Notes under the pieces: model-generated
Seen by the model: only the letters and a program-made list of their open reading frames with translations
Told to the model about the DNA's origin: nothing
The model's database searches: none
From: Coriobacteriia bacterium
GTDB lineage: Bacteria > Actinomycetota > Coriobacteriia > Anaerosomatales > SLCP01
Reading direction: 5' to 3'
DNA: 7,677 bases
Assembly (NCBI GenBank): GCA_007123455.1
Contig: SKKZ01000196.1
Coordinates: forward strand, 1-7,677
Shown here: piece after piece, positions 1-6,392 of the stretch
Layout of the letters: every line of letters starts with the position of its first letter
Numbering within the stretch: position 1 is the first letter of the stretch
Made by a program: the position numbers and the translations under genes

Positions 1-170
1 AATACCTGAAGCAGGAGATCTTGCGGGGCGGGGCGATCGGGGAAGCGTGTGTATATCAGGATGTTGCCCGCAAGCGAAGTGATGCCACTCAGAAGCAGGA
101 GCATCGAGGCGACGAGGAGTGCTCGCGGCCTCGGCCAGGCGGGGGTGACGATGTCGTGGGCATCACTCAT
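1..170 (-). CDS. N-terminus of a membrane protein, possibly PAP2-related (partial)
   Basis: The frame opens with ATG at 170 and runs leftward off the window without a stop, giving 56 complete residues. It starts MSDAHDIVTPAW, followed by a hydrophobic stretch at about residues 17-40 (ALLVASMLLLLSGITSLAG) that reads as a first transmembrane helix. After this comes YTRFPDRPAPQDLLLQV. A helix followed by an F-P-x-R-P-x-P-x-D-L-L segment reminds me of PAP2/sphingomyelin-synthase-like membrane phosphatases, but no catalytic motif lies inside the window, so the family is a guess. The ribosome binding site before ATG 170 is weak. The gene lies 61 bp downstream of the acetyltransferase-like gene on the same strand and may be co-transcribed with it. 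I am fairly sure it is a gene and unsure of its function. Confidence 0.55.
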   Translation of the reverse strand, partial: MSDAHDIVTPAWPRPRALLVASMLLLLSGITSLAGNILIYTRFPDRPAPQDLLLQV

Positions 171-231
171 GGGTAGATTGTGCGCGGTGTCTGGTGCCGG
201 CAAACAGCATGTCGTCGGGTGCGGGCATCGC

Positions 232-1395
232 TCAGATCGCACGTTCGTAGATGCGCCACGTCTTGTATCGCCGGCCGCCGGCGAACTCGGCAGTGCGTAT
301 CACGAGTCCATTCTCCTCGAGCAGCATCGACGCCTCGATGGTCCTGTACCCGCGAGAGACCGCGTAACGGTAGGTCTCGTCGAAGAGCAGGGCGTCGATG
401 CCCCGCAAGCGACGACCCGGAACGATGCCGAAGAACATGAGCCTGACCCGGGGCAGGTGCCGCCTGTCGCGAAGCAGCCGGGCGACCCGGACGAGATCCG
501 AGTCCCCGAGCACGCCCCACCGAGGCCGCAGAGCCCGGTTGGGATCGGGGAAGGCACCGATCACGGCGACGATCTCTCCGTCGACTGAAGCGAAGCGCAC
601 GAGTCCGGGATCGATGATCGGCCGGAGGGAATCGGCCACGGACTTGGCTTCCCCGGGCGTGAGCGGCAGGAAGCCCCAGTTCTCCGACCATGCGCGGTTG
701 TACACTTCGATGACTTTGCCGATCTCCGCGGTGAGGTCGCGGATGTCGGCGACGTGTGTCTCGATCCCATCACGATTTCGAACCGCCTCTGCCACCCGGG
801 CGATCCGCTCGTGGGGTACCCGCTCGAGATCGACCAGATAGGCATGGTAGTCCCTGATCTTCGAAAGGCCCCAGCGCTCGATGTACTCGCCGTAGTACGG
901 GGGATTGTGGGTGCACTCGACGGTGGGAGGCGTGTCGAACCCGTCTATCAGGATCCCCTGGCGTTCATGGGTAGCGTTGGAGTACTCGCCCGGTCCGCGC
1001 ATCACCGTCATACCCTGGAGTGCGAGCCACTTGCGGGCGGCGTCGAGCAGGGCCGCAGCCGCATCGTAGTCCTTCTCGACCTCGAAGAAGCCGAAGAAAC
1101 CGATGCCGGCGTTGGCTTCCTGGTGCTCGTTGAAGCGTCGATTGACTGCCGCCGAGACGCGCCCGACAGCCCTCCCGTCCCGACGTGCGAGGAAGTGGGT
1201 CACACTGGCGGTGCGGTGGTACGGATGTGCGGGCGTGAGCAGGCCGTTCAGGCCGAGCAGCCGACTGCCGAGCAGATCAGCGTTGAGGGGAGGCGTCCAG
1301 TTCGGGTCGCCCCGGTAGAGGCGCCACGGAAGCATCGCAAACTCTCGGATGCGAGGATCGCCGAGTGGGAACTCCTCGATCGCCAGCGGCTTCAT
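232..1395 (-). CDS. GNAT-fold N-acetyltransferase-like protein, YghO family
   Basis: This is a 387-residue soluble protein with no signal peptide or membrane segment. It carries the hallmark pattern of the YghO-like GNAT-fold proteins: an N-terminal P-W-R-L-Y-R-G-D-P-N-W-x-P-P segment (23-36), G-R-V-S-A at 78-82, a central R-G-P-x-E-Y-S-N block followed by G-I-L-I-D-G-F-D-x-P-P (133-157), and H-N-P-P-Y-Y (163-168). The C-terminal half contains a second GNAT-like fold ending near the stop. Family members are widespread, about this length, and have no settled substrate, so the acetyl-transfer role is a family inference. The start at 1395 lacks a clear Shine-Dalgarno sequence. The gene begins 37 bp after the cytochrome b stop, so translation in the same transcript is plausible. 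Confidence 0.85.
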   Translation of the reverse strand: MKPLAIEEFPLGDPRIREFAMLPWRLYRGDPNWTPPLNADLLGSRLLGLNGLLTPAHPYHRTASVTHFLARRDGRAVGRVSAAVNRRFNEHQEANAGIGFFGFFEVEKDYDAAAALLDAARKWLALQGMTVMRGPGEYSNATHERQGILIDGFDTPPTVECTHNPPYYGEYIERWGLSKIRDYHAYLVDLERVPHERIARVAEAVRNRDGIETHVADIRDLTAEIGKVIEVYNRAWSENWGFLPLTPGEAKSVADSLRPIIDPGLVRFASVDGEIVAVIGAFPDPNRALRPRWGVLGDSDLVRVARLLRDRRHLPRVRLMFFGIVPGRRLRGIDALLFDETYRYAVSRGYRTIEASMLLEENGLVIRTAEFAGGRRYKTWRIYERAI

Positions 1396-1432
1396 ATCCG
1401 AAGCGTAGCAGAGCGAAGCTCCGGTGTGCCGC

Positions 1433-2140
1433 TTAAGTGTCCGACTCCATGGAGGCGGGCTCCACCTGCTCGGGCCGGAGTTCCGTGTACCACAACGGGT
1501 GGCGCTCCTCGGCGTATGCCCGGTCGACGTACCCGCTGAACATCGCGGGCAGCAGCGCGCGGTTCGCTTTGATGAGGAACGCCGCCAGGTGGCCGACGAT
1601 GCCGAGGATGATGAACACAGCCGCGACGTTATGAATTGTGGTCGAGATGAAGATCACCGTGTTGTTCATCTCGATGCCCGGCAGGTTCTTCACGACCTTG
1701 ACGATTCCGGTCAACGCCACGAGCAGGATGTTCGCACCGATGAACGCGTAGGCTAACCGCTGTTCGGCCAGGTACTTGTGGGAGGGAGGCTCTTCTCCGC
1801 GGCCGAGCATCGCTGCGATGATCTGTGCCGACTCCTTCACGTCGCCCCTTCTCGGCACGATCGTATAGCGCTCGGTCAAGACAGCGCCGAGCACGTGGAA
1901 GACGACCGCGAACACGAGCACGGCGCCGGCGAGGTAGTGGATCGCGAGTGTGAGATGGTAATCGGCGGCCCATGCCATGCCGGGCAAGGCCGCGATGCCG
2001 TAGCGCGCGTACATCGGCATCTGCCCGAAGCCCGAGAAGATCAGGACGAACGTCGAGATCGCGATCAGCCAGTGTGAGAGCCGGTTCTCGAAAGACTGAC
2101 GCAGGATGCGACGGGGTGCGCTCGTGTCCCGGGCGCTCAT
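1433..2140 (-). CDS. Formate-dehydrogenase-gamma-type cytochrome b subunit
   Basis: This is a 235-residue integral membrane protein with four predicted helices (about 21-39, 63-86, 128-150 and 166-189). Candidate haem-binding histidines are H23 (LSHWL), H62 and H68 (YHLTLAIH), H82, H170 and H184. The C-terminal signature A-M-F-S-G-x-V-D-x-A-Y-A-E-E-R-H-P-L-W-Y (199-218) is characteristic of FdnI/formate dehydrogenase gamma and thiosulfate-reductase cytochrome b subunits. Such proteins pass electrons between a periplasmic Fe-S subunit and the membrane quinone pool. I chose ATG 2140 over an in-frame ATG at 2176. It overlaps the upstream TGA as ATGA, and GGGAGGG (2152-2146) sits 5 nt before it. 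The overlap implies translational coupling to the Fe-S protein. No catalytic molybdopterin subunit is present, so the substrate cannot be assigned. Confidence 0.9.
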   Translation of the reverse strand: MSARDTSAPRRILRQSFENRLSHWLIAISTFVLIFSGFGQMPMYARYGIAALPGMAWAADYHLTLAIHYLAGAVLVFAVVFHVLGAVLTERYTIVPRRGDVKESAQIIAAMLGRGEEPPSHKYLAEQRLAYAFIGANILLVALTGIVKVVKNLPGIEMNNTVIFISTTIHNVAAVFIILGIVGHLAAFLIKANRALLPAMFSGYVDRAYAEERHPLWYTELRPEQVEPASMESDT

Positions 2141-3117
2141 TCGGACCCTCCCTTCCATGCCCTGGCAGCCGCCCATGCTGCGGCGGTCACCCCAGCGATA
2201 GGGGCGATGGCGTAGCTCGTGGCAAGACCGCTCGTCGTGTCGAGATAGTTCTCGACGTCGGGGGCCATGGTGGGAACGCTCTTCTGCATGGGCTCGGGCA
2301 ACTCGGCTTTGCGTCGTGCGATCGCCTTGTCGATCTGCTCGAACGGCACCGGCGAGACGTAGAACGTGGACGTGCCCCCGTTCTCATCGGCTCCGTAGAG
2401 GTGACCGCCGATCCCGGCGGCACGCACCTGCGCCAGCTGCTTCATCTCCTCCTTGGGTCCGATCTGCTGCGCCCCGGTCGGGCACGCCGACACACAAGCT
2501 GGCTGCTGCCCCTGGTCGAGCAGATCGGTGCACAGATCGCACTTGTACATGACGCCCCCGCCCATCAAACCGGGAACGATCTTCATGTAGAGTCCGACGC
2601 CCGCCTGACGCTGTGGAACCTCCCAGGGGCAGACGTCACGGCACTTCGCGCCGCCCATGCAGCCATTGTGATCGATCACCACGGCACCGTTTTTGTCCTT
2701 CTCCTTGACGCTGAAGGGGCAAAGGTTGGCACAGGGCGGATTGTCGCAGTGCATGCACTTGCGCGGGATGTTGATCTGCTGTCCGTCGATGTCGACCTTC
2801 TCGACGAACGTCCAGTTGTACGGGGTGAAGCGGTCGGTGAGGTCACGCTTGTCCGACCAGTCCTCGTACCGTCCGGTCGGCCAGTTGACGGGGATGTCAT
2901 CGACCGGCTCCGGATAGCGTGCCTCGTTCTTGACCCGACAGGCGTCCGTGCACAAGCCGCATCCGATGCACTTCGTGAGGTCGATGAAGGTACCGATGCT
3001 GCCGCTGGTGTCCACTTCGGCTGCGACCGCTGCTTTCGGCAGTGCGAGTACCGATGCGCCTGCTGCGCCCGCTGCGGCGGAACGGAACAGGAACTCTCTC
3101 CGGCTCATCACGTCCAC
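2137..3117 (-). CDS. Tat-exported 4Fe-4S ferredoxin-type electron-transfer subunit
   Basis: This 326-residue protein resembles the FdnH/PsrB/DmsB-type beta subunits of molybdopterin oxidoreductases. It begins with a twin-arginine signal (SRREFL, residues 5-10) and a hydrophobic region to about A33, so it should be folded with its clusters and exported. Four cysteine motifs follow: C50/53/56/60, C121/124/129/133, C153/159/163 and C193/196/208/212. The third reads CMGGAKC, with glycine at 156 where the usual Cx2Cx2Cx3C motif has its second cysteine, giving 15 cysteines rather than 16. A weakly hydrophobic C-terminal segment (about 299-320) could anchor it next to the cytochrome b. I chose GTG 3117 as the start because AAGGAG lies 9 nt upstream. 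The ATG at 3108 and an ATG at 3177 are poorer alternatives. It is the first gene of its unit. Confidence 0.9.
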   Translation of the reverse strand: MDVMSRREFLFRSAAAGAAGASVLALPKAAVAAEVDTSGSIGTFIDLTKCIGCGLCTDACRVKNEARYPEPVDDIPVNWPTGRYEDWSDKRDLTDRFTPYNWTFVEKVDIDGQQINIPRKCMHCDNPPCANLCPFSVKEKDKNGAVVIDHNGCMGGAKCRDVCPWEVPQRQAGVGLYMKIVPGLMGGGVMYKCDLCTDLLDQGQQPACVSACPTGAQQIGPKEEMKQLAQVRAAGIGGHLYGADENGGTSTFYVSPVPFEQIDKAIARRKAELPEPMQKSVPTMAPDVENYLDTTSGLATSYAIAPIAGVTAAAWAAARAWKGGSE

Positions 3118-3126
3118 TTGATCGAA

Positions 3127-3132
3127 CTCCTT
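3127..3132 (-). promoter_or_regulatory. Ribosome binding site that selects the GTG start of the Fe-S protein
   Basis: AAGGAG on the minus strand is 9 nt before GTG 3117. The ATG at 3108 would be 18 nt away, too far. The ATG at 3177 lies upstream of this site and would also extend the N-terminus ahead of the twin-arginine motif. The site therefore favours GTG 3117. Confidence 0.6.
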
Positions 3133-3160
3133 ATGCTCGGCTCCGGGGGCATGGGTACAA

Positions 3161-3190
3161 GTGGTAACATACCCCAAGGGGTATCGTCAA
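3161..3190 (-). promoter_or_regulatory. Candidate promoter for the Fe-S/cytochrome b unit
   Basis: On the minus strand, TTGACG (3190-3185) is a near-consensus -35 box. Eighteen nt further on, TACCAC (3166-3161) is a weak -10 candidate. The spacer is almost entirely filled by the palindrome at 3169-3184, a normal place for a repressor operator. The -10 is poor by housekeeping standards, so the start point is uncertain. The leader to GTG 3117 would be about 35 nt. Confidence 0.45.
3169..3184. promoter_or_regulatory. CsoR/CstR-type operator palindrome
   Basis: ATACCCC-AA-GGGGTAT has 7-bp inverted arms around a 2-bp spacer. TACCC...GGGTA palindromes are typical operators of the CsoR/RcnR/FrmR/CstR repressor family. 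The copper-sensing CsoR and persulfide-sensing CstR branches bind such G-tract sites. It lies between the candidate -35 and -10 of the Fe-S/cytochrome b unit and about 150 bp upstream of the divergent cysK start. No CsoR-family gene is in the window, so the cognate regulator would be encoded elsewhere. Confidence 0.55.
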
Positions 3191-3224
3191 ATCAGTGTCG
3201 TCGCCGGAGCGCGATCTCAATATT

Positions 3225-3253
3225 CTGACAATGCGCATGTTATTACTGATGTT
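3225..3253 (+). promoter_or_regulatory. Candidate cysK promoter region
   Basis: CTGACA (3225-3230) matches five of six positions of TTGACA. GATGTT (3248-3253) follows after 17 nt but is a weak -10. The surrounding 3211-3260 is unusually AT-rich for this window, which supports a promoter somewhere here. A small hairpin (CTGC/GCAG plus GGG/CCC, 3277-3295) would fall in the leader. I see no recognised riboswitch. Confidence 0.3.
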
Positions 3254-3331
3254 TAGATGCGACATACCGTGATACGCTGCAGGGGAGTCCCGCAGACTCG
3301 GACAGTGACGGCGGTTCCAGGGAGGCATGCA

Positions 3332-4297
3332 ATGGCGGAGTTCTCTCACTACTTCGATAGTGTCGTCGATACGATCGGTCACACTCCGGTCGTCCCGCTC
3401 CGGCGTCTTGCCGACGGTCTCGAGGCCACCGTTCTCGTCAAGCTCGAGTCACGCAACCCCGGCGGTTCGGTCAAAGACCGCATCGGCCTGGCAATGATCC
3501 GCGATGCCGAGGAGCGCGGGATATTGACCCCCGGCGAGTCGGTGATCGTCGAGCCGACGAGTGGCAACACCGGAATCGCGCTCGCCCTCGTAGGCGCGGA
3601 GCGTGGCTATCGCGTCATCCTCACGATGCCCGAGTCGATGTCACTCGAGCGCCGTAAGCTGCTTGCCGCGTACGGTGCAGAGCTCGTCCTCACCCCGCGT
3701 GAGCGCGGGATGAAAGGGGCCGTGGAGGAGGCCGAGCGCGTCGCGGCCGAGACCCCGGGAGCGTGGATCGCCGGACAGTTCGACAACCCGGCGAACCCGG
3801 CGGTGCACTACGCCACCACCGGACCCGAGACTCACGGCGCGGTCGGGGACCGACCGCTCGGCGCGTTCATCGCGGGTGTCGGTACCGGCGGGACCATCAC
3901 CGGTGCGGGCCGCTACCTGAAAGAGCAGCGGCCGGATGCGCTGGTCATCGCGGTGGAGCCTGCCGAGTCACCCATCATCACCCAGACACGCGCCGGCGAG
4001 GCGATCACTCCTGGCCCGCATCTCATCCAGGGAATCGGCGCGAACTTCGTCCCCGGCGTGCTCGACGTTGCTCTGCTTGACGAGGTCATCACCGTCGATG
4101 CAGACACCGCGATCGCCACTGCACGTCGTGCGGCTGCCGAGGAGGGCCTGCTCGTCGGCATATCGAGTGGGGCCAACATCGCCGCTGCGCTTCAGGTGGC
4201 AGCTCGCCCCGAACTCGCCGGGAGCGTCATCGTGACCGTTGCCCCGTCGACCGGGGAGCGCTACCTGAGCACCAAGCTCTGGGAGGAACTGGGGTAG
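3332..4297 (+). CDS. cysK: Cysteine synthase A (O-acetylserine sulfhydrylase)
   Basis: This is a 321-residue cytoplasmic PLP enzyme that makes L-cysteine from O-acetylserine and sulfide, the last step of sulfur assimilation. It is close to the usual CysK length. Visible motifs are NPGGSVKDR (42-50), where K48 is the Schiff-base lysine, the substrate loop PTSGNTG (76-82), the phosphate-binding loop GVGTGGTITG (182-191), GIGANFVPG (234-242), and GISSGAN (277-282) with the PLP-contacting serine. MSLERRKLLAAYGAEL (103-118) and the ending YLSTKLWEEL favour CysK over CysM. I chose ATG 3332 because GGGAGG (3320-3325) is 6 nt upstream. The same frame extends to an ATG at 3257, but those extra residues do not resemble the family. 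It is transcribed divergently from the Fe-S/cytochrome b pair, and no cysE is adjacent. Confidence 0.93.
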   Translation: MAEFSHYFDSVVDTIGHTPVVPLRRLADGLEATVLVKLESRNPGGSVKDRIGLAMIRDAEERGILTPGESVIVEPTSGNTGIALALVGAERGYRVILTMPESMSLERRKLLAAYGAELVLTPRERGMKGAVEEAERVAAETPGAWIAGQFDNPANPAVHYATTGPETHGAVGDRPLGAFIAGVGTGGTITGAGRYLKEQRPDALVIAVEPAESPIITQTRAGEAITPGPHLIQGIGANFVPGVLDVALLDEVITVDADTAIATARRAAAEEGLLVGISSGANIAAALQVAARPELAGSVIVTVAPSTGERYLSTKLWEELG

Positions 4298-4337
4298 AGG
4301 AGCTCCCCGGATGGCGCCCGCGATTCGTCCGCACTAG

Positions 4338-4379
4338 AAACCGTGAGAAGCCGTATCCTTTGATACGGCACTCACGTTT
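4338..4379 (+). terminator. Hairpin after cysK, likely intrinsic terminator
   Basis: GCCGTATC (4350-4357) pairs with GATACGGC (4362-4369) over a CTTT loop. An outer stem CGTGAG/CTCACG (4342-4347 with 4371-4376) follows, then AAA/TTT. The structure begins about 40 nt after the cysK stop. The U-tract is short (TTT), so termination may be partial. Its 3' arm overlaps a candidate promoter of the sigma gene. Confidence 0.6.
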
Positions 4380-4380
4380 G
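4352..4380 (+). promoter_or_regulatory. Possible ECF-type promoter of the sigma gene (autoregulation)
   Basis: CGTATC (4352-4357), 17 nt, CGTTTG (4375-4380) has the same spacing as the stronger CGTAAC-N17-CGTTCT element at 5743-5771, with one mismatch in the -35 box. Transcription would start around 4387, at or just before ATG 4388. This implies a leaderless message or use of ATG 4406. It lies entirely within the hairpin region, so the match could be coincidental. Confidence 0.3.
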
Positions 4381-4387
4381 TAGGGAC

Positions 4388-4972
4388 ATGAGGTCGGCAT
4401 CGCGGATGGCTGCGATCGACGAGCGGCATATCGACAGACTCGTGCGGCGGGCGCTCAACGGCGACGCCGATGCTTTCGGTCGCATCTACGACGTATACGT
4501 CGACCGTGTCTACACGTATGCATGTGCCCGCGTGAACGACCCGCACGAAGCCGAGGACGTGACGGAAGTGGTGTTCCTCAAGGCGTTCGAGGCGATAGGG
4601 ACGTACGACCGAAGAGGACTACCTTTCGGCGCATGGATCTTCAGAATCGCTCGCAACGCCACGATTGACCATGCGCGACGCTCGGCACGCGTCCCGAAGC
4701 CTGTGGAGGATCTTATCGAGCAGGTGGGTCCCGATCCGGTGACGGTGGAAGAGCAGGTCGTCGCACGGGTTGACGACGCCATCATCAAGAATGCGATCAG
4801 AAGGTTGACCGACGATCAGGCCTCGGTGATTGCGTGCAGATTCTTCTGGGACATGGACATACGGGAGACAGCACGGGCGCTGGGTCGGACGGAAGGCGCC
4901 GTGAAGGCTCTTCAGCACAGGGCGCTTCGCTCGTTGGCGAGGATCCTGGAGGAGATGGGTGGCGATGAGTGA
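4388..4972 (+). CDS. ECF-type sigma-70 family RNA polymerase sigma factor
   Basis: This 194-residue protein has the two-domain ECF layout. Sigma region 2 spans about 27-100: DAFGRIYDVYVDRVY, EAEDVTEVVFLKAFEAI for core binding and -10 recognition, then FGAWIFRIARNATIDHARR. A linker of about 30 residues follows. Region 4 spans about 132-186, with LTDDQASVIACRFFWDMDIRE and a helix-turn-helix near 156-177 (ETARALGRTEGAVKALQHRAL). There is no extra C-terminal domain. ATG 4388 has no well-spaced Shine-Dalgarno sequence. ATG 4406 (MAAIDERH) is an alternative, with GAGG 12 nt upstream. The stop overlaps the next start by 8 bp, so the two are translationally coupled, as is usual for an ECF factor and its membrane regulator. 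The likely targets are its own gene and the exported proteins downstream. Confidence 0.92.
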   Translation: MRSASRMAAIDERHIDRLVRRALNGDADAFGRIYDVYVDRVYTYACARVNDPHEAEDVTEVVFLKAFEAIGTYDRRGLPFGAWIFRIARNATIDHARRSARVPKPVEDLIEQVGPDPVTVEEQVVARVDDAIIKNAIRRLTDDQASVIACRFFWDMDIRETARALGRTEGAVKALQHRALRSLARILEEMGGDE

Positions 4973-5723
4973 CCGACACGGAGAGCGTTCGGCCTCGGAC
5001 CGAGTACCGGTCGACGATCTCCTGCGCAGTGCCGTCGAGCCCATGCCGGCGGATGCGAGCGAGCGAGTCCGTGCGAAGGTTGTCGCGGCGGGTGTCGCGT
5101 CGAACCCGATAGCTGCGCGGCACCGCCGTGTTCATGCGGGTGTAGCGGCAGTCCTGGTCGCTTGTGCACTGACGACCGCAGGCGTAGGCTTTGCGGCCCA
5201 GAACGCTCTGCCGGGTGACGCGCTCTACCCAGTGAAGCGGGCGACCGAGCGGATGCGCATCGTCTTCGTGCCCGCGGATGAGCGCGCTGATGCCTACCTG
5301 ATGCAGGCCGACGAGCGCATCCGGGAAATCGAGCGGCTGTTGAACGCCGGTGCGTCGGCACGTGCTCTCAACGAGGCAGTGGAGGCCTTCTGCGAGGCGA
5401 CACGCCGGGCTATCGAGACCGAGCCCGACGAGGCGTCCGCGCAGCGCAAGATCGACGAGATACGACAGCACGTCGATGAGGCTCCTCCGGCGGTGAGAGA
5501 CGTGATCGAGTCCGCATTGGAGGAGGCTGATATGGCACCCGATCCAACCCCTCCGGTCTCGCCCGGCATACCACCGGTTAAGCCTGACAGTGATGAGCCA
5601 GAGGGCGGCGGGCCGCCGCTTTCGGAAGAGCTGCACCTGCCCGACCCGCCGGATCCCGGGCCTCCGCCCGGCGAGTTCGGGGTGGAGTCACTGCCGATTC
5701 CTAAGCCGGATTCGGACGAGTGA
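4965..5723 (+). CDS. Single-pass membrane protein with DUF5667-like region, candidate anti-sigma factor
   Basis: This is a 252-residue protein. Residues 1-56 are charged and cytoplasmic (VDDLLRSAVEPMPADASERVRAKVV), about 57-79 form one transmembrane helix, and the rest should lie outside. The LPGDALYPVKRATERMRI segment (82-99) and the following charged helices to about 190 match the DUF5667 pattern found behind actinobacterial sigma genes. The last 60 residues are rich in proline and acidic residues, with KPDSDE at 206-211 and again at the very C-terminus. I chose ATG 4965 because GGAGGAG (4948-4954) is 10 nt upstream. A GTG at 4959 would be only 4 nt away. Genetic coupling to the sigma factor suggests the N-terminal tail binds it and the outer part senses an envelope signal. 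No zinc-finger anti-sigma motif (HxxxCxxC) is present, so that role is inferred. Confidence 0.85.
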   Translation: MSDRHGERSASDRVPVDDLLRSAVEPMPADASERVRAKVVAAGVASNPIAARHRRVHAGVAAVLVACALTTAGVGFAAQNALPGDALYPVKRATERMRIVFVPADERADAYLMQADERIREIERLLNAGASARALNEAVEAFCEATRRAIETEPDEASAQRKIDEIRQHVDEAPPAVRDVIESALEEADMAPDPTPPVSPGIPPVKPDSDEPEGGGPPLSEELHLPDPPDPGPPPGEFGVESLPIPKPDSDE

Positions 5724-5742
5724 CACGTATTCGGGCGCAGGC

Positions 5743-5771
5743 CGTAACCGGGAGGCATTCGGATGCGTTCT
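5743..5771 (+). promoter_or_regulatory. Candidate ECF-sigma promoter for the exported-protein genes
   Basis: CGTAAC (5743-5748), 17 nt, CGTTCT (5766-5771). ECF promoters typically have an AAC-containing -35 box and a CGT -10 box. As I recall it, the Streptomyces BldN consensus is about CGTAAC / CGTTGA. Transcription would start near 5778, giving a leader of about 30 nt that includes GAGGAG (5795-5800) for the gene at 5808. It sits directly after the sigma/membrane-protein pair. Confidence 0.5.
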
Positions 5772-5807
5772 AACCGGTGAAGACCTCGACGACCGAGGAG
5801 TTGGACC

Positions 5808-6335
5808 ATGCCCGTGTCGAAGAGAGTTGCGGCCGTAGTACTAACGTTATGCCTCATGGCCTCCATGCCCCTAGCCGCTCTTGCCGTCGGCCCACCGGTG
5901 AACCACCCGGCTGAGACCGATCACGGCAGTGAGCGTGATGATGCCCGACGAGATGTTCCACCCGTCATCGAGGTGCCTTCGCCGGAGCTCGAGGGTTTCC
6001 CTGTTAATGCGGGCAGGCCGGAAGTCGTGCCCCCGGCGTCGCTGGAAGAGCACAAGCCCGCTTGGGCGGGACGGCCTGAGTGGGTGCCCGCACCCGGGGT
6101 TGAGAAGTTCGCGGGGGCATCTTTCGAGGTGACGTCGTCTGCGGAGGCGACCGCGTCCGTGGAGGAGACGGGGGTCGCACGCGCGCTGGTCCAGATAGAA
6201 CGCAACATCGATCGTGCCGAAGATAGGGTCGAGCGAGGCATCATGCGACACGTTCCGCCCGGTCTGTTGCGGGCGCTCGAGGCACTGAAGACGTGGTTGG
6301 GCTTCATACCTGATCAGGCAGGCGACGCCTCCTGA
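5808..6335 (+). CDS. Secreted protein of unknown function, ECF-cassette member
   Basis: I do not recognise this 175-residue protein. It starts with a clear Sec signal peptide: K5/R6, a hydrophobic core at about 7-24, and likely cleavage after the ALA near residue 26. No lipobox, sortase motif or membrane anchor is visible. The mature part has a proline-rich acidic region (27-100) with a duplicated motif, AGRPEVVP (68-75) and AGRPEWVP (87-94). A serine/threonine/alanine stretch follows, then a charged amphipathic helix (about 122-146) and HVPPGLLRALEALKTWLGFIP (148-168). GAGGAG lies 7 nt before ATG 5808, and the candidate ECF promoter is just upstream. Context suggests an envelope or extracellular protein made when the neighbouring sigma factor is active. 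A structural or signalling role is equally possible. Confidence 0.8.
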   Translation: MPVSKRVAAVVLTLCLMASMPLAALAVGPPVNHPAETDHGSERDDARRDVPPVIEVPSPELEGFPVNAGRPEVVPPASLEEHKPAWAGRPEWVPAPGVEKFAGASFEVTSSAEATASVEETGVARALVQIERNIDRAEDRVERGIMRHVPPGLLRALEALKTWLGFIPDQAGDAS

Positions 6336-6392
6336 CGGATGAGGGTTCGAACGATTGCTGTTCTTGTTGGACAGGAGGGGGGTGAGACACCC

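Noticed and set aside
754..1539. Plus-strand open frame of 261 codons
   Set aside because: It is antisense to the YghO-like gene, has no plausible ribosome binding site and crosses the end of the cytochrome b gene. It is a shadow frame.
1972..3228. Long plus-strand open frame of 418 codons
   Set aside because: It lies antisense to the Fe-S protein and the cytochrome b gene, both of which have clear family motifs. High GC content opens such shadow frames, and its translation shows no recognisable domain.
3277..3295. Hairpin in the cysK leader as a possible riboswitch or attenuator
   Set aside because: It is a single short stem with no conserved riboswitch core, leader peptide or U-tract. It is too little to call.
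3131..3382. Minus-strand open frame of 83 codons crossing the divergent promoter region
   Set aside because: It overlaps the start of cysK, has no ribosome binding site or recognisable motif, and would read through the operator and promoter region.
4797..5636. Minus-strand open frame of 279 codons
   Set aside because: It runs opposite the sigma factor and its membrane partner, whose motifs and overlapping start/stop are convincing. Its translation is arginine/serine-rich without domain features.
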